A stretch of DNA of 64,000 bases from Sediminispirochaeta bajacaliforniensis DSM 16054 (GCF_000378205.1 NZ_KB899406.1:1-64000); one strand, 5' to 3'; positions 42,552 through 51,220 are shown, numbered from the stretch's first letter. Translations and numbers: made by a program. Notes: generated by a model not told the origin, from the letters alone.

Positions 42552-44052
42552 GCTCTTTTCCTCCTGCGGCAAACTGCATGATGTATTCTTGCGACAATGT
42601 TTCATGGGGAATCTGTTTGACGATTTTTCCGGCCCTGACCACGCATACCGAGTCGCACATATTTATGATTTCAGGGAGTTCGCTGGATATGAAAATTATT
42701 GCAATCCCTTCAGAAGCCAGCTGGTTAATGATCGTATATATTTCGTACTTGGCTCCGACATCCACGCCTCTGGTTGGTTCGTCCAGAATGAGCAGGCTTG
42801 GCTGTGTTGCCAGCCACTTTGCTATTACGACCTTCTGTTGATTGCCCCCTGATAGACTCGATACCTCCGCGTCTGCCGATGATGTTTTTATCATCAGTTT
42901 TTTGATGTGCTTGTCTATAATTGCCTGCCGTTTGTTTTTGCTGATTGAGATTCCCTTCATAAGAAATCTCAGCGAAGCAAGTGTAATGTTGTATCCGACC
43001 GAGTTGCTCAGGACCAATCCCTGTTTTTTTCGATCTTCGGGAACGAACCCGATTCCTTTTCTTATTGCCTGCAGGGAGTTGGTGAAATGCACTTCTTCTC
43101 CATTGAGGAGAACGGTCCCCGATGATCTTTGCGGAGGGCAGCCGAAAATGCTCATCATGATCTCGCTTCTGCCGGCTCCCACCAGGCCTGCAAAGCCTAT
43201 CACTTCACCACGCCTTACGGAAAAAGAAACATCCTCAAAATAGCCTTTGCTTGAAAGGTGCTTTACATCCAGTACAACCGGCGCTCTCTCCAGTTTGTTG
43301 TATGTTCTTGTATAGAAACTTTCCAGGTTTCGTCCCACCATCATGGCAACCAGTTCGTGCGTGTTGGTTTTGTCCGTGTCCTTGGTCCCGACATACAGGC
43401 CGTCGCGAATGACCGTTATTCTGTCGGAGATTCTGAACAATTCTTCCATGCGGTGAGAGATATAAATGATGCTTACATTGTGGGTTTTTAATTTCCCAAT
43501 TGTTTCAAACAGCTTCTCCACTTCTTCTTCACTAAGGGATGAGGTCGGTTCGTCCATAACCAGGATCTTGGCGTTGAAGGAGATGGCTTTTACAATTTCA
43601 ACCATTTGCTGCTGGGCGATGGTTAGTTCTTCAACCGGACGAGTCACATCGATGGAAAGCCCCAATCGTGAAATCATCGTGTGGGCCTCCGTTATCATGC
43701 GCTTCTCGTCGAGTATCCCCCCCCTCGTCAAAGGTTCTCTTCCGAGATAAATGTTCTTGGCCACGGAGAGGTGGGGAACCAGCACAATTTCCTGGTGAAT
43801 GATCCCTATTCCGTATTCCCGTGCTGTTGTGACCTTGTCAATTACCACCTGGCTGCCCCGGATCGTGATGGTTCCCTCATCAGGGCGGTAAATTCCTCCG
43901 AGTGTCTTGATCAATGTCGATTTTCCGGCACCGTTTTCTCCCAGCAATGCGTGGACTTCGCCCTTTTTCAGCGAGAAATCGATGCCTTTCAATGCATGTA
44001 CTCCGGAGAAACTCTTTTTGATGTTCTTCATTTCCAATACTATTTCATTCAT
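42544..44052 (-). CDS. Sugar ABC transporter ATP-binding protein, two ATPase domains (RbsA type)
   Basis: A 502-residue cytoplasmic protein with tandem ABC domains. The first has GENGAGKST (Walker A), LTIAQQQ and ILVMDEPTSS. The second has GLVGAGRSEI, LSGGNQQK and LLILDEPTRGVDVG. It energises the adjacent RbsC-type permease. ATG 44052 is used, with GAGGG nine bases upstream; alternatives at 44058 and 44082 run into the intercistronic hairpin. Confidence 0.95.
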   Translation of the reverse strand: MNEIVLEMKNIKKSFSGVHALKGIDFSLKKGEVHALLGENGAGKSTLIKTLGGIYRPDEGTITIRGSQVVIDKVTTAREYGIGIIHQEIVLVPHLSVAKNIYLGREPLTRGGILDEKRMITEAHTMISRLGLSIDVTRPVEELTIAQQQMVEIVKAISFNAKILVMDEPTSSLSEEEVEKLFETIGKLKTHNVSIIYISHRMEELFRISDRITVIRDGLYVGTKDTDKTNTHELVAMMVGRNLESFYTRTYNKLERAPVVLDVKHLSSKGYFEDVSFSVRRGEVIGFAGLVGAGRSEIMMSIFGCPPQRSSGTVLLNGEEVHFTNSLQAIRKGIGFVPEDRKKQGLVLSNSVGYNITLASLRFLMKGISISKNKRQAIIDKHIKKLMIKTSSADAEVSSLSGGNQQKVVIAKWLATQPSLLILDEPTRGVDVGAKYEIYTIINQLASEGIAIIFISSELPEIINMCDSVCVVRAGKIVKQIPHETLSQEYIMQFAAGGKEHE

Positions 44053-44080
44053 CTCCATTACCCTCATGCATCTGACAAAC

Positions 44081-44107
44081 AAAGAGGAGGGTTCAGCCCT
44101 CCTCTTT
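44081..44107 (-). terminator. Intercistronic hairpin after the RbsB-type gene
   Basis: AAAGAGGAGGG (44081-44091) and CCCTCCTCTTT (44097-44107) form an uninterrupted 11-bp stem with a 5-base loop between the binding-protein and ATPase genes. Confidence 0.7.
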
Positions 44108-44140
44108 GCGGTAGAAACGTTCGGAAATCTTAGCGACAGG

Positions 44141-45100
44141 TTACTGCCAGTCGTTCAGGGTCTTGGTTGCTTCTTCCTGAGAGACGAGGTGGGAAGGCAG
44201 ATATACCGATTTCTCGATTGTTTTACCATCCAGAACATCCAGGGCCTGGTTGAAGGCGTATTTTGCAATCTCGATGGGAACCTGTGCGGCCACAGCGGTA
44301 AACTCTCCGTCGAGCAGTGCCTGCTTTCCATCCGGCGAGGCATCGATGCTGTATACTCCTATCTGACCCTCTTTGTTTGCTGCCTTGATTGCCGCCGCCG
44401 CTCCAAGGGCACTTGGATCGTTGATGCAAAAGAAGGCCTTCAGATCGGGGTGTGCTGTGATAATGTCTTCGGCAAGCACCAATGATGCATCAAGTGCTGC
44501 GGATCCGTCCTGCTGGGCCACAATGTCGAATGCGCTTTTGTTTGCGCCAAGGCCTTCAAGGAAACCGTTTACCCTGTCGACACAACTTTCATTGGAGGGG
44601 AAATCGAGAATGGCGATCTTGCCACCTTCGGGGTAGTCTTTTACCATCTGGGCTCCAACCAGTGTTCCCGCCATATAGGCGTCGGTTGCGACCACCGAAA
44701 GTACGAGGCTCAAATCGTCCTTGCCGACTGAGGTATCGACGTTGATGACAGGGACACCGGCTTGTTTGAGTTCCATAAGTCCTGCGGTTATGCCGTTGGA
44801 GTCTACGGGGATGACGAAAACCATATCATATTTCTGATTGGCTGCGTCTGATAATTGGTTGAGTTGCTTGTTCAGGTCATAGTCGGGATCCAGAACGGTG
44901 TAAGCGATTCCTTTTTCATCACACAATGTTTTAAATGTGTCGTTCATGGTGCTCTGAAACGTATTGTTCTGGGTGTTCGGCAGGAACGCAAATCGCAGTC
45001 TGTCATCTTTGGTTCCCTCCTGTTCTCCTCCCGCAAATAACGGAACTGCCAGAACGAGTAGTGTTAAAAGGGCCAGCATTGTTTTTGATCTTTTGTGCAT
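44141..45100 (-). CDS. Sugar ABC transporter substrate-binding protein (RbsB type)
   Basis: A 319-residue periplasmic-type protein. The signal peptide (MHKRSKTMLALLTLLVLAV) ends PLFAGGEQEG, again without a lipobox cysteine. Binding-protein marks include RFAFLPNTQNNTFQSTMND, MVFVIPVDSNGITAGLMELK and FFCINDPSALGAAAAIKAAN. ATG 45100 with GGAGG is used. It heads the operon ending in the GH32 gene, so the ligand is likely a fructose-containing saccharide; that is inference. Confidence 0.93.
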   Translation of the reverse strand: MHKRSKTMLALLTLLVLAVPLFAGGEQEGTKDDRLRFAFLPNTQNNTFQSTMNDTFKTLCDEKGIAYTVLDPDYDLNKQLNQLSDAANQKYDMVFVIPVDSNGITAGLMELKQAGVPVINVDTSVGKDDLSLVLSVVATDAYMAGTLVGAQMVKDYPEGGKIAILDFPSNESCVDRVNGFLEGLGANKSAFDIVAQQDGSAALDASLVLAEDIITAHPDLKAFFCINDPSALGAAAAIKAANKEGQIGVYSIDASPDGKQALLDGEFTAVAAQVPIEIAKYAFNQALDVLDGKTIEKSVYLPSHLVSQEEATKTLNDWQ

Positions 45101-45212
45101 CTTTATCCTCCGATATGAATAAATGATAGAATATTCAGGCCTTGTTATCATATTTACCTTTGCTGTATTCGCTTGTCTGAAAAGATCTGGCCAAATAAGA
45201 AACAAGCCTTTG

Positions 45213-45222
45213 TTTACGTAAA
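45213..45222. promoter_or_regulatory. Putative LacI operator, proximal copy
   Basis: TTTACGTAAA, a perfect 10-base palindrome with a CG centre, lies directly after the minus-strand -10 element, where a repressor would block transcription of the RbsB operon. Confidence 0.55.
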
Positions 45223-45305
45223 GATTTAACATGACTCTGGTTTGGTGTCAACATAAATTTTGACATGATTTCATATTTGTATTTATTGAAGCTTATTTTG
45301 AATTA

Positions 45306-45315
45306 TTTACGTAAA
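45306..45315. promoter_or_regulatory. Putative LacI operator, distal copy
   Basis: A second TTTACGTAAA, 93 bases from the first (about nine helical turns), upstream of the minus-strand -35. The spacing allows looping. Confidence 0.5.
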
Positions 45316-45428
45316 TTTATTGGTTTTGACACTTTTATTTCTCGCAGGCGTCTGTATGTATTTCTCTTGCCTCTCCCCCTTACTGGAGGGTTTATCCTCT
45401 TTTTTACCATTACGATATGGAGAGTATA

Positions 45429-45650
45429 ATGAAAGATGTTATTTTGCTGTTGGGTGCGGGTTGTCTTTTCGGTTGTACGGGTTCCGGCTGGAGCCCGCCG
45501 GAAGGCCTCATGCTCGAGGGCTTTCAGGTACACGAGGGGTATCACTGTGAAAGCAGCGCCATGTTGAATCTCCTCCAGTATCAGGGCTATGCCGTCACCG
45601 AAGATCGGATTATCGGCGCCGGGGCTTTAAGAATGATAAAAAGGCGATAA
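45429..45650 (+). pseudogene. Remnant of a BtrH_N-domain protein
   Basis: The frame starts at ATG 45429 after GGAGAG and encodes 73 residues. The first 16 look like a lipoprotein signal (MKDVILLLGAGCLFGC). Then HEGYHCESSAMLNLLQYQGY and TEDRIIGAGALR resemble the start of BtrH_N domains, whose pattern is GxHCExxAxxNLLxYxG followed by SExxxxGxG. Full members are over 300 residues, so the frame is cut just after the first motif, at the junction with the ABC ATPase gene. A genuine small lipoprotein is the alternative. Confidence 0.45.
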
Positions 45651-45661
45651 CGGTCTTTGCG

Positions 45662-46444
45662 CTATCCCATAACCGGAGAACAGGTGGTAACCACTTCTCC
45701 GGCGCTGTTTCGGTTTCTGAATAGGTCGACGGTGATGCCGTAGGCTTCCTTCAGGCTATCTTCTGTGAGAATCCTGGCCGTTGCTCCGGCCTGCACCCGG
45801 CGATCCCGATAGAAGAGCGCCACGTTGTCTGCGCAGAAAAAGGCCTGGTCCGGGGAATGGGTTATCATCATGATGCCGAGGCCTTTGTCGCGCAGTTTGA
45901 TCATCTGCCGGAGCAGGTGCATTTGATTACCGTAATCAAGATTGGAGGTTGGCTCATCCATCATGAGAAAGGTGGGTTCCTGCGCCATTGCCCTGGCGAT
46001 GAGCACCATCTGCTGTTCCCCTCCCGATAGCTGCGAATAGCATCGATCTGCCAGATGCACGATCTCCAGCTGCTCCATTACCTCTCTGCAGACGGCATAA
46101 TCTTTCTTTCCCGGTGCCGAAAGCGTGCTCAGGTACGGGGTGCGCCCCATGAGCACCATATCACGTGCACTGTAGGAAAAAGGGTGACCGTGGACCTGGG
46201 GGACATAGGCTATGAGCTGTGCAAGTTCCCTGCGGCTGAGACGGGGGAGAAGGGCGTTGTTGATGTATACCTCTCCGGCAAGCGGTTTCAGAAAGCCCTG
46301 GATCGTTTTGAAGAAGGTGGTTTTGCCCACGCCGTTGGGTCCCAGGATGCAGAGAATCTCACCCCGGGAAAGGGTCAGATTGAGCCCCTCCAGCAGCGCC
46401 TTTGCGCCGTATCCGCAGGAGAGCTCCTTCACCTCGATGTTCAT
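45662..46444 (-). CDS. FecE/HmuV-type ABC transporter ATP-binding protein
   Basis: A 260-residue ATPase of the siderophore/B12/molybdate importer class. Walker A is GPNGVGKTT near residue 35, the signature LSGGEQQM near residue 138, and Walker B FLMMDEPTSNLD. It is the last gene of a four-gene minus-strand operon and overlaps the permease gene by four bases. Its final codons form a palindrome and match the relic at 37714. Confidence 0.93.
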   Translation of the reverse strand: MNIEVKELSCGYGAKALLEGLNLTLSRGEILCILGPNGVGKTTFFKTIQGFLKPLAGEVYINNALLPRLSRRELAQLIAYVPQVHGHPFSYSARDMVLMGRTPYLSTLSAPGKKDYAVCREVMEQLEIVHLADRCYSQLSGGEQQMVLIARAMAQEPTFLMMDEPTSNLDYGNQMHLLRQMIKLRDKGLGIMMITHSPDQAFFCADNVALFYRDRRVQAGATARILTEDSLKEAYGITVDLFRNRNSAGEVVTTCSPVMG

Positions 46445-47469
46445 GACTGACTTCTCCGCTGTTTGTACATAAGCAATAGAAAAAAGGGGGCGCCGATCAC
46501 GGCGGTGAGGATGCCGAGGGGAATATCCATAGCCGTTGCGCTTCGGGCAATATCATCCACCAGCAAAAGGTAGCTTGCCCCGAGGACCATGGCAGCGGGA
46601 AGTTGGAAGCGGCAGTCGGAGCCCACCAGCATTCGTGCCAGATGGGGGATGATCAGGCCTACCCATCCGATGATGCCTCCTACGGCCACCACCGACGAGG
46701 TGATGAGGGTTGCACAGAGGATCACGATAAAACGCAATCGTGTGGTATTGATTCCCAGAGACATTGCCTCCTCATCCGGCAGGGAGAGCAGATTTAGTTT
46801 CCAGCGCAGCAACAGGAGGGGAAGTCCGCCTGACAGCAGGGGAACGGCCAGAAGGGGAAGCGATGAGGGGACGGCCGCCGAAAGAGATCCCATGAGCCAG
46901 AAGGTGATGGCCGGAAGCTTCGTATAGGGGTCCCCTACATATTTTACCAGGGAGATGCCGGCCTGAAAGAGGGCGGAGACGACGATACCGGTGAGGACAA
47001 GGGAGAGAGTCATGCTGTTTCGGTCGCCGAAGGAACGGGCGAGTATGCTAGTCCCGCCTACTGCCGCCAGACCAAAGAGAAAGGCAATCAGCTGAACGAG
47101 GCTGCCGTTGAGGTTGAGGAGTAGGGCAATAGCCGCCCCAAGTCCCGCTCCGGCGGTGGCCCCCAGAATATCGGGAGAAACCAGGGGGTTGCGAAAGGCC
47201 CCCTGGTAGACCGATCCCGACAGGGCAAGGCCGCAGCCGGTGATTGCCGCCACCAGGATTCGAGGTAGTCGGATGCGAAAAAAGACCTTCGATGCGCTGG
47301 CTGAGAGCCCGGAGGGCAGTCCTGTTAGCCCTTCGCGAAATAAAAAAAAGAGGTCCCTGGGTGTCAGGGAATATCGTCCAAGAAAGCAGGAAAGGAAGAA
47401 CGCCGCGATCAGGAGGCAGCCGAGCAGCACAATCGGCAAAGCGCGGCCTTGTTCTTCAGACGTTTTCAT
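46441..47469 (-). CDS. FecCD-family ABC transporter permease
   Basis: A 342-residue inner-membrane permease with about ten helices. RLPRILVAAITGCGLALSGSV and NPLVSPDILGATAGAGLGAAI near the N-terminus (parts: RLPRILVAAI, NPLVSPDILGATAGAG), and VGLIIPHLARMLVGSD near residue 275 are characteristic of BtuC/FecCD/MolB proteins. ATG 47469 overlaps the end of the MoeA-like gene by 14 bases, suggesting translational coupling; no strong ribosome site is seen. Confidence 0.93.
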   Translation of the reverse strand: MKTSEEQGRALPIVLLGCLLIAAFFLSCFLGRYSLTPRDLFFLFREGLTGLPSGLSASASKVFFRIRLPRILVAAITGCGLALSGSVYQGAFRNPLVSPDILGATAGAGLGAAIALLLNLNGSLVQLIAFLFGLAAVGGTSILARSFGDRNSMTLSLVLTGIVVSALFQAGISLVKYVGDPYTKLPAITFWLMGSLSAAVPSSLPLLAVPLLSGGLPLLLLRWKLNLLSLPDEEAMSLGINTTRLRFIVILCATLITSSVVAVGGIIGWVGLIIPHLARMLVGSDCRFQLPAAMVLGASYLLLVDDIARSATAMDIPLGILTAVIGAPFFLLLMYKQRRSQS

Positions 47470-48664
47470 GACCGGTACGAAGTTCGACCATAACGGTTTC
47501 GCCTTTCTTATGGCCGGGCCCCTTTTGATGCACGAAAAGATAGCCGTTGTGCTCGGCAATGGAGCGGTCGAGACGACTGTGGGGCAGGGGACGGGCATGG
47601 AGCATCTTTTCTCCCGGCACCCGGTAAAGGCCGATGGTGTAGATGAAATCGGTCCGGTGGTGGGGAGCTATATCCTCATCAAGAACGGCCTGGACCTCGG
47701 TGACACGGTAGGGCTGTCCCAGGCAGGCCAAGAGTGCGGGGCGGACGTAGAAATCGAAGGTCATCTCTTCCCCTCCCGGCGGCCCCACCAAGCCGAAGAC
47801 CGGTGTTCCGTCGATAAGCGAGAAGCAGGTCCGTTTGCCCGGTCCGTGTTCCACGGAGGAAAAATAAAGCTCACCGACATCCGACGCCGCCTCCTGGAGG
47901 AGGTCGAATCGGCCTCGGCCCGATCCTCCGCAGATCACCACGATATCGGCCTTTGCCGCCGCCTCTTTCAGGCGGCTTCTCAGCACGGCATGCTCATCCC
48001 TGGCAATGGGAAAAAGTAGCTCCTTGCCGCCCCATTGCCGAACCTTGGCGGCCATGGAAAAGGTATTTGATTCGATGGTCTGGCCGGGGGTTGGGGTGTT
48101 GTAGCAGGATACCAGCTCGTTTCCCGAAGGCAAGAGGGCTACAATCGGTTTCTTGAGAACCGGAACCTGTATCACGCCGCCTGTTGCCAAAAGGTTGAGA
48201 TGGGATGGGGTGATGAGGGTTCCCTTCTGTACGATGGTCTCACCGATCGCCATGCGCTCTCCCTTCGGAATCATGTGCTGTCCCTGAACCACATCCTTCT
48301 GATCTATGGAGATAAGCCGATCTTCGTGAAAGGTCGTTTTCTCGATCATCACCATGGTGTCAAAGGCCTGCTGAAAAACCGGGATGCCTGTGTTTGAAAA
48401 GATGTAATCGACCTCGGTCTGCCACGAACTTACGTCACGGTCCGAGTCGAGATAGTGCTGCCAGGAAAAGCAGATGCCGTCCCAGCGGCTGCACTTCACA
48501 TCCGGAACGTTCAGACGGGATACGATGTCCCTGGCCGCCACCCGCTTAACCGCATCGGGAAGGGATACGATTTCTTCGACCGGCCGATACTTTATATGCT
48601 TGCCGATCTCCTCCAGCGCTTCGAGCCTGGGCATGTTCATGCGGGCGAATCCTGTCATGCTCAT
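47456..48664 (-). CDS. moeA: MoeA-like molybdopterin biosynthesis protein
   Basis: A 402-residue protein with MoeA domain order: N-terminal domain (EEIVSLPDAVKRVAARDIVS, SRWDGICF where MoeA has S-x-M-D-G-x-A), MoCF-type domain (VALLPSGNELV, VVICGGSGRGRFD, GPPGG) and a C-terminal domain. MoeA inserts molybdate or tungstate into molybdopterin. The GGSGRGRFD stretch replaces the usual GGVSxGxxD, so specificity may differ. Its position inside a FecBCD-type transporter operon suggests metal import linked to cofactor use, as in MolABC systems. The start follows GAGGACGGGGAA. Confidence 0.82.
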   Translation of the reverse strand: MSMTGFARMNMPRLEALEEIGKHIKYRPVEEIVSLPDAVKRVAARDIVSRLNVPDVKCSRWDGICFSWQHYLDSDRDVSSWQTEVDYIFSNTGIPVFQQAFDTMVMIEKTTFHEDRLISIDQKDVVQGQHMIPKGERMAIGETIVQKGTLITPSHLNLLATGGVIQVPVLKKPIVALLPSGNELVSCYNTPTPGQTIESNTFSMAAKVRQWGGKELLFPIARDEHAVLRSRLKEAAAKADIVVICGGSGRGRFDLLQEAASDVGELYFSSVEHGPGKRTCFSLIDGTPVFGLVGPPGGEEMTFDFYVRPALLACLGQPYRVTEVQAVLDEDIAPHHRTDFIYTIGLYRVPGEKMLHARPLPHSRLDRSIAEHNGYLFVHQKGPGHKKGETVMVELRTGHENV

Positions 48665-48677
48665 TTCCCCGTCCTCA

Positions 48678-49811
48678 TTACGTTTCCGGGTCGAGATGGG
48701 CCAGAATCCGCCGGGCCTGCTCGTCGGTCAGGTCATAATAGAAGAATTCTGCATAGAACCTCTTGAGTTCCGCCGTCATATCGACTTCGGGAAAGCGATC
48801 AGGATAGAGGGTACTCGCAAGATACAGCATGAGCAGGGGCTTTTGGACACCGGAATCCCAGAAAAAGACACCGGTGGGTACGATAAATATATGGTCCTGC
48901 GCAACCGCACTCATCTCGGCGTAGAGGTCGTCGGAAAGCATCTCGTGTATCACCTCTTCGGCCGTGGCGTTACCTGATGAACCGGCATGGTCGACAAAGA
49001 TGTAATCGGGGTTCCATTCCAGAAGCTGCTCGGCGGTCACCTTTGTTTTTCCGCCCCCTTCAAGCGTGGTGGTAACGGGAACGCCCCCGCTGACCTTGAT
49101 GAGATCCAAAATACTTGAGGCCGATCCGTGGGTCATTAATAGTTCCTGATTGGCAAAGTAGACGTTGGGCCGTTCGGCCTCGGGGATGGTGTCGACGACC
49201 GCGCTAATACGTTTCACCATGGCGTTGAAATAGTCGGCATAGCGTTCGGCTACCTTTGGAGCGTCGCCTCCGATCGCCTCGGCATATACTCCAACCTCAT
49301 CGACGATGGAATCATAAGCTGGTTTCGATGCCAGGGGAACAACGGCCATTCCCGCCTCACTCATCGCCTTCGTGGTGTTGGGATTGGGAAAGTTGAAGAC
49401 GATATCGGGTTTGTAGCCCACAAGGTCCTCGATGTTGGGGGAGCTGTGGGCATTCTTGATGCCGGGAACCTCGTTGAGGTGCTTGTAAATTACGTTTGAC
49501 CAGGGCCAGCTGTAGATGTGGTAATCCCCGTCGAAGACGATCTTATCCTCGGCCCCGAGCATTACCACCTTTTCATACGATGGTCCGAAAAGACATCCGA
49601 TTCTTTCGACCTGGTAGGGAACGGTGATGACCGTTCCGTCGCAGTTTGTTACGCTGCGGGTTTCCGGCGTGGCCGCTACGGTCGCTTCCGTTGTATTTTT
49701 TGATCCCTGCGCGGCACTATCGGCACCCTTGTTACAGGCACCGAGGGTGAGCAGGAGGGTGAGGACCAGCGATCCCCATAGAACCCGGCTATTGTGGTGG
49801 TTTCTTTTCAT
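48678..49811 (-). CDS. FecB/BtuF/MolA-type substrate-binding lipoprotein
   Basis: A 377-residue lipoprotein; the lipobox LGAC puts the acylated cysteine at position 26. The mature part is a class III (helical-backbone) binding protein: VERIGCLFGPSYEKVVMLGAED, then DLVGYKPDIVFNFPNP, and WNPDYIFVDHAG (parts quoted). It would bind a metal chelate, B12 or oxyanion. Combined with the MoeA-like gene 13 bases downstream, molybdate or tungstate is the favoured guess. It heads the four-gene operon. Confidence 0.9.
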   Translation of the reverse strand: MKRNHHNSRVLWGSLVLTLLLTLGACNKGADSAAQGSKNTTEATVAATPETRSVTNCDGTVITVPYQVERIGCLFGPSYEKVVMLGAEDKIVFDGDYHIYSWPWSNVIYKHLNEVPGIKNAHSSPNIEDLVGYKPDIVFNFPNPNTTKAMSEAGMAVVPLASKPAYDSIVDEVGVYAEAIGGDAPKVAERYADYFNAMVKRISAVVDTIPEAERPNVYFANQELLMTHGSASSILDLIKVSGGVPVTTTLEGGGKTKVTAEQLLEWNPDYIFVDHAGSSGNATAEEVIHEMLSDDLYAEMSAVAQDHIFIVPTGVFFWDSGVQKPLLMLYLASTLYPDRFPEVDMTAELKRFYAEFFYYDLTDEQARRILAHLDPET

Positions 49812-49832
49812 GGTATTTGCATCCCTCTTAAT

Positions 49833-49856
49833 ATACTTCCGTATATGGAAAAGTAT
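49833..49856. promoter_or_regulatory. Palindrome upstream of the FecB-type operon
   Basis: ATACTTCC (49833-49840) and GGAAAAGTAT (49847-49856) form an interrupted palindrome about 22 bases before the start codon, a candidate operator of unknown regulator. It is not the classical ModE box. Confidence 0.4.
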
Positions 49857-49986
49857 GTGTGATTGGATGCCATTATATGAATAAATAGATGATGGTTCAA
49901 TTCTCTCTTACGATTAATAGACTTTTTTGTTCGTTTTTCTTTTGTTTTAACAAATTTGTAAATGATATTAAATCATGACTCTTTCC

Positions 49987-50022
49987 GTTGACAAAAAGAT
50001 AATATATATCGATACTGTCAAC
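49987..50022 (+). promoter_or_regulatory. Promoter and inverted repeat of the XRE/IrrE gene
   Basis: TTGACA (49988-49993) and GATACT (50011-50016) are 17 bases apart. GTTGACA (49987-49993) and TGTCAAC (50016-50022) form a perfect inverted repeat whose arms overlap the -35 and the end of the -10, a layout suited to autorepression by the XRE protein. Confidence 0.6.
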
Positions 50023-50035
50023 AGAGGAAAGTACA

Positions 50036-51220
50036 ATGATCGGGGAGAAATTACGGCAAAAAAGAATAATGAGCGGATGGTCTCTCCAGAGATTAGCGGA
50101 TAAACTTGAACGGCAGGGAACCAGGATCACCCGTGCGGCTCTTTCAAAATATGAACTGGAAAAGGCGACGCCCAATGCTTTGACGCTTTATGCTCTTGCC
50201 CAGGTTTTTGACGTTAAAACGGATTATTTCTTTTCAAATCCCTCAGCCACCGTTACATGGCAGTCATTCAGAAAGAAAGCCTCCGTCAGTCAGGTGAAAA
50301 TCGATAGTCTCAAGGCAATCGCCGAAGAAAAAGTTGAAAACATTTTAATGATTGAAAATGTATGCGGAGTGATTTCAGAACCTTCTGTTCTCCCTCGGTC
50401 ACGTGAAGAGGCGACACCTGAAGAGGCCGAAAACATGGCTGAGGAGCTTCGTTCCCTCTGGAATTTGGATGATACTCCTATTCAGAATCTCTGCGAGCTT
50501 CTGGAAAGCAAGGGGATTATTCTTGTCCCCATCACGACAGAAGGAAACGGGGTGGATGGATTTGTAGGGAACCTGCCGAATAATCGGAAAATCATCGTTT
50601 ACGCGAAAGATAAAAGCGTTGACCGGACAAGGCTGACTATCTGCCATGAACTCGGCCATTTGCTTCTTTCCAGCACCGAGCCCAAGATAAACGAACATTT
50701 GGCCCATCGTTTTTCCGGGGCTTTCCTGGTTCCGGCAGAACGCTTACGGCAAATTCTGGGGACAAGCCGCACCGATATATCCATCCAGGAACTGTGCCTT
50801 ATGAAAGAACGTTTCGGTATCAGTATTCAGGCACTTACCTACAGGGCGAAGGATCTCGGCATTTTAAGCCGGTCGGCCTATCAGACTATGTTTATTAATT
50901 TCAGGAGTAAGGGTATTTATTCCGAGGAACCGGGGCACTGGCCCTACCCGGAGGAACCGCGTTTAACCCAGCAGTACCTGTTCCGCGCTGTAGCGGAAGG
51001 ACTGATAAGCGAATCCCGGGCCCAGGAACTCTTCCCGGACTACCTGACGGTGAAAGAGCAACTGGAGGACAACAGCTCGTCAGCTGTTAATACCTACCTC
51101 TCTCTGAGTGCTGAAGAACGTTCGGCCTATCTTTCAAAACTGGCAGAAGAGAGTGCGGATATGTATGCTCCGGACAGTGAGCTTTTAGCAGACGACATAA
51201 TGGATGTCATGGATGGCTGA
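50036..51220 (+). CDS. XRE-type regulator with ImmA/IrrE peptidase domain
   Basis: A 394-residue protein. Residues 1-65 are an XRE helix-turn-helix (EKLRQKRIMSGWSLQRLADK, ALSKYELEKATPNALTLYAL in parts). The middle carries the zincin motif HELGH near residue 203-207 in TICHELGHLLLSS, the ImmA/IrrE (COG2856) peptidase. Such proteins control mobile elements, stress responses or toxin systems, often by cleaving a partner repressor. A C-terminal 150-residue helical part follows. The gene overlaps the broken MazF-type gene, forming a toxin-antitoxin-like pair. Confidence 0.9.
   Translation: MIGEKLRQKRIMSGWSLQRLADKLERQGTRITRAALSKYELEKATPNALTLYALAQVFDVKTDYFFSNPSATVTWQSFRKKASVSQVKIDSLKAIAEEKVENILMIENVCGVISEPSVLPRSREEATPEEAENMAEELRSLWNLDDTPIQNLCELLESKGIILVPITTEGNGVDGFVGNLPNNRKIIVYAKDKSVDRTRLTICHELGHLLLSSTEPKINEHLAHRFSGAFLVPAERLRQILGTSRTDISIQELCLMKERFGISIQALTYRAKDLGILSRSAYQTMFINFRSKGIYSEEPGHWPYPEEPRLTQQYLFRAVAEGLISESRAQELFPDYLTVKEQLEDNSSSAVNTYLSLSAEERSAYLSKLAEESADMYAPDSELLADDIMDVMDG

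Larger units (their letters stand above)
45101..45428. other. Regulatory gene-free stretch before the RbsB operon
   Basis: This 328-base AT-rich stretch holds a minus-strand promoter (TTGACA at 45251-45246, a weak TAAATC at 45228-45223, 17-base spacing) and two TTTACGTAAA palindromes. On the plus strand it ends in the ribosome site of the BtrH_N-like remnant. No further gene is supported. Confidence 0.6.
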
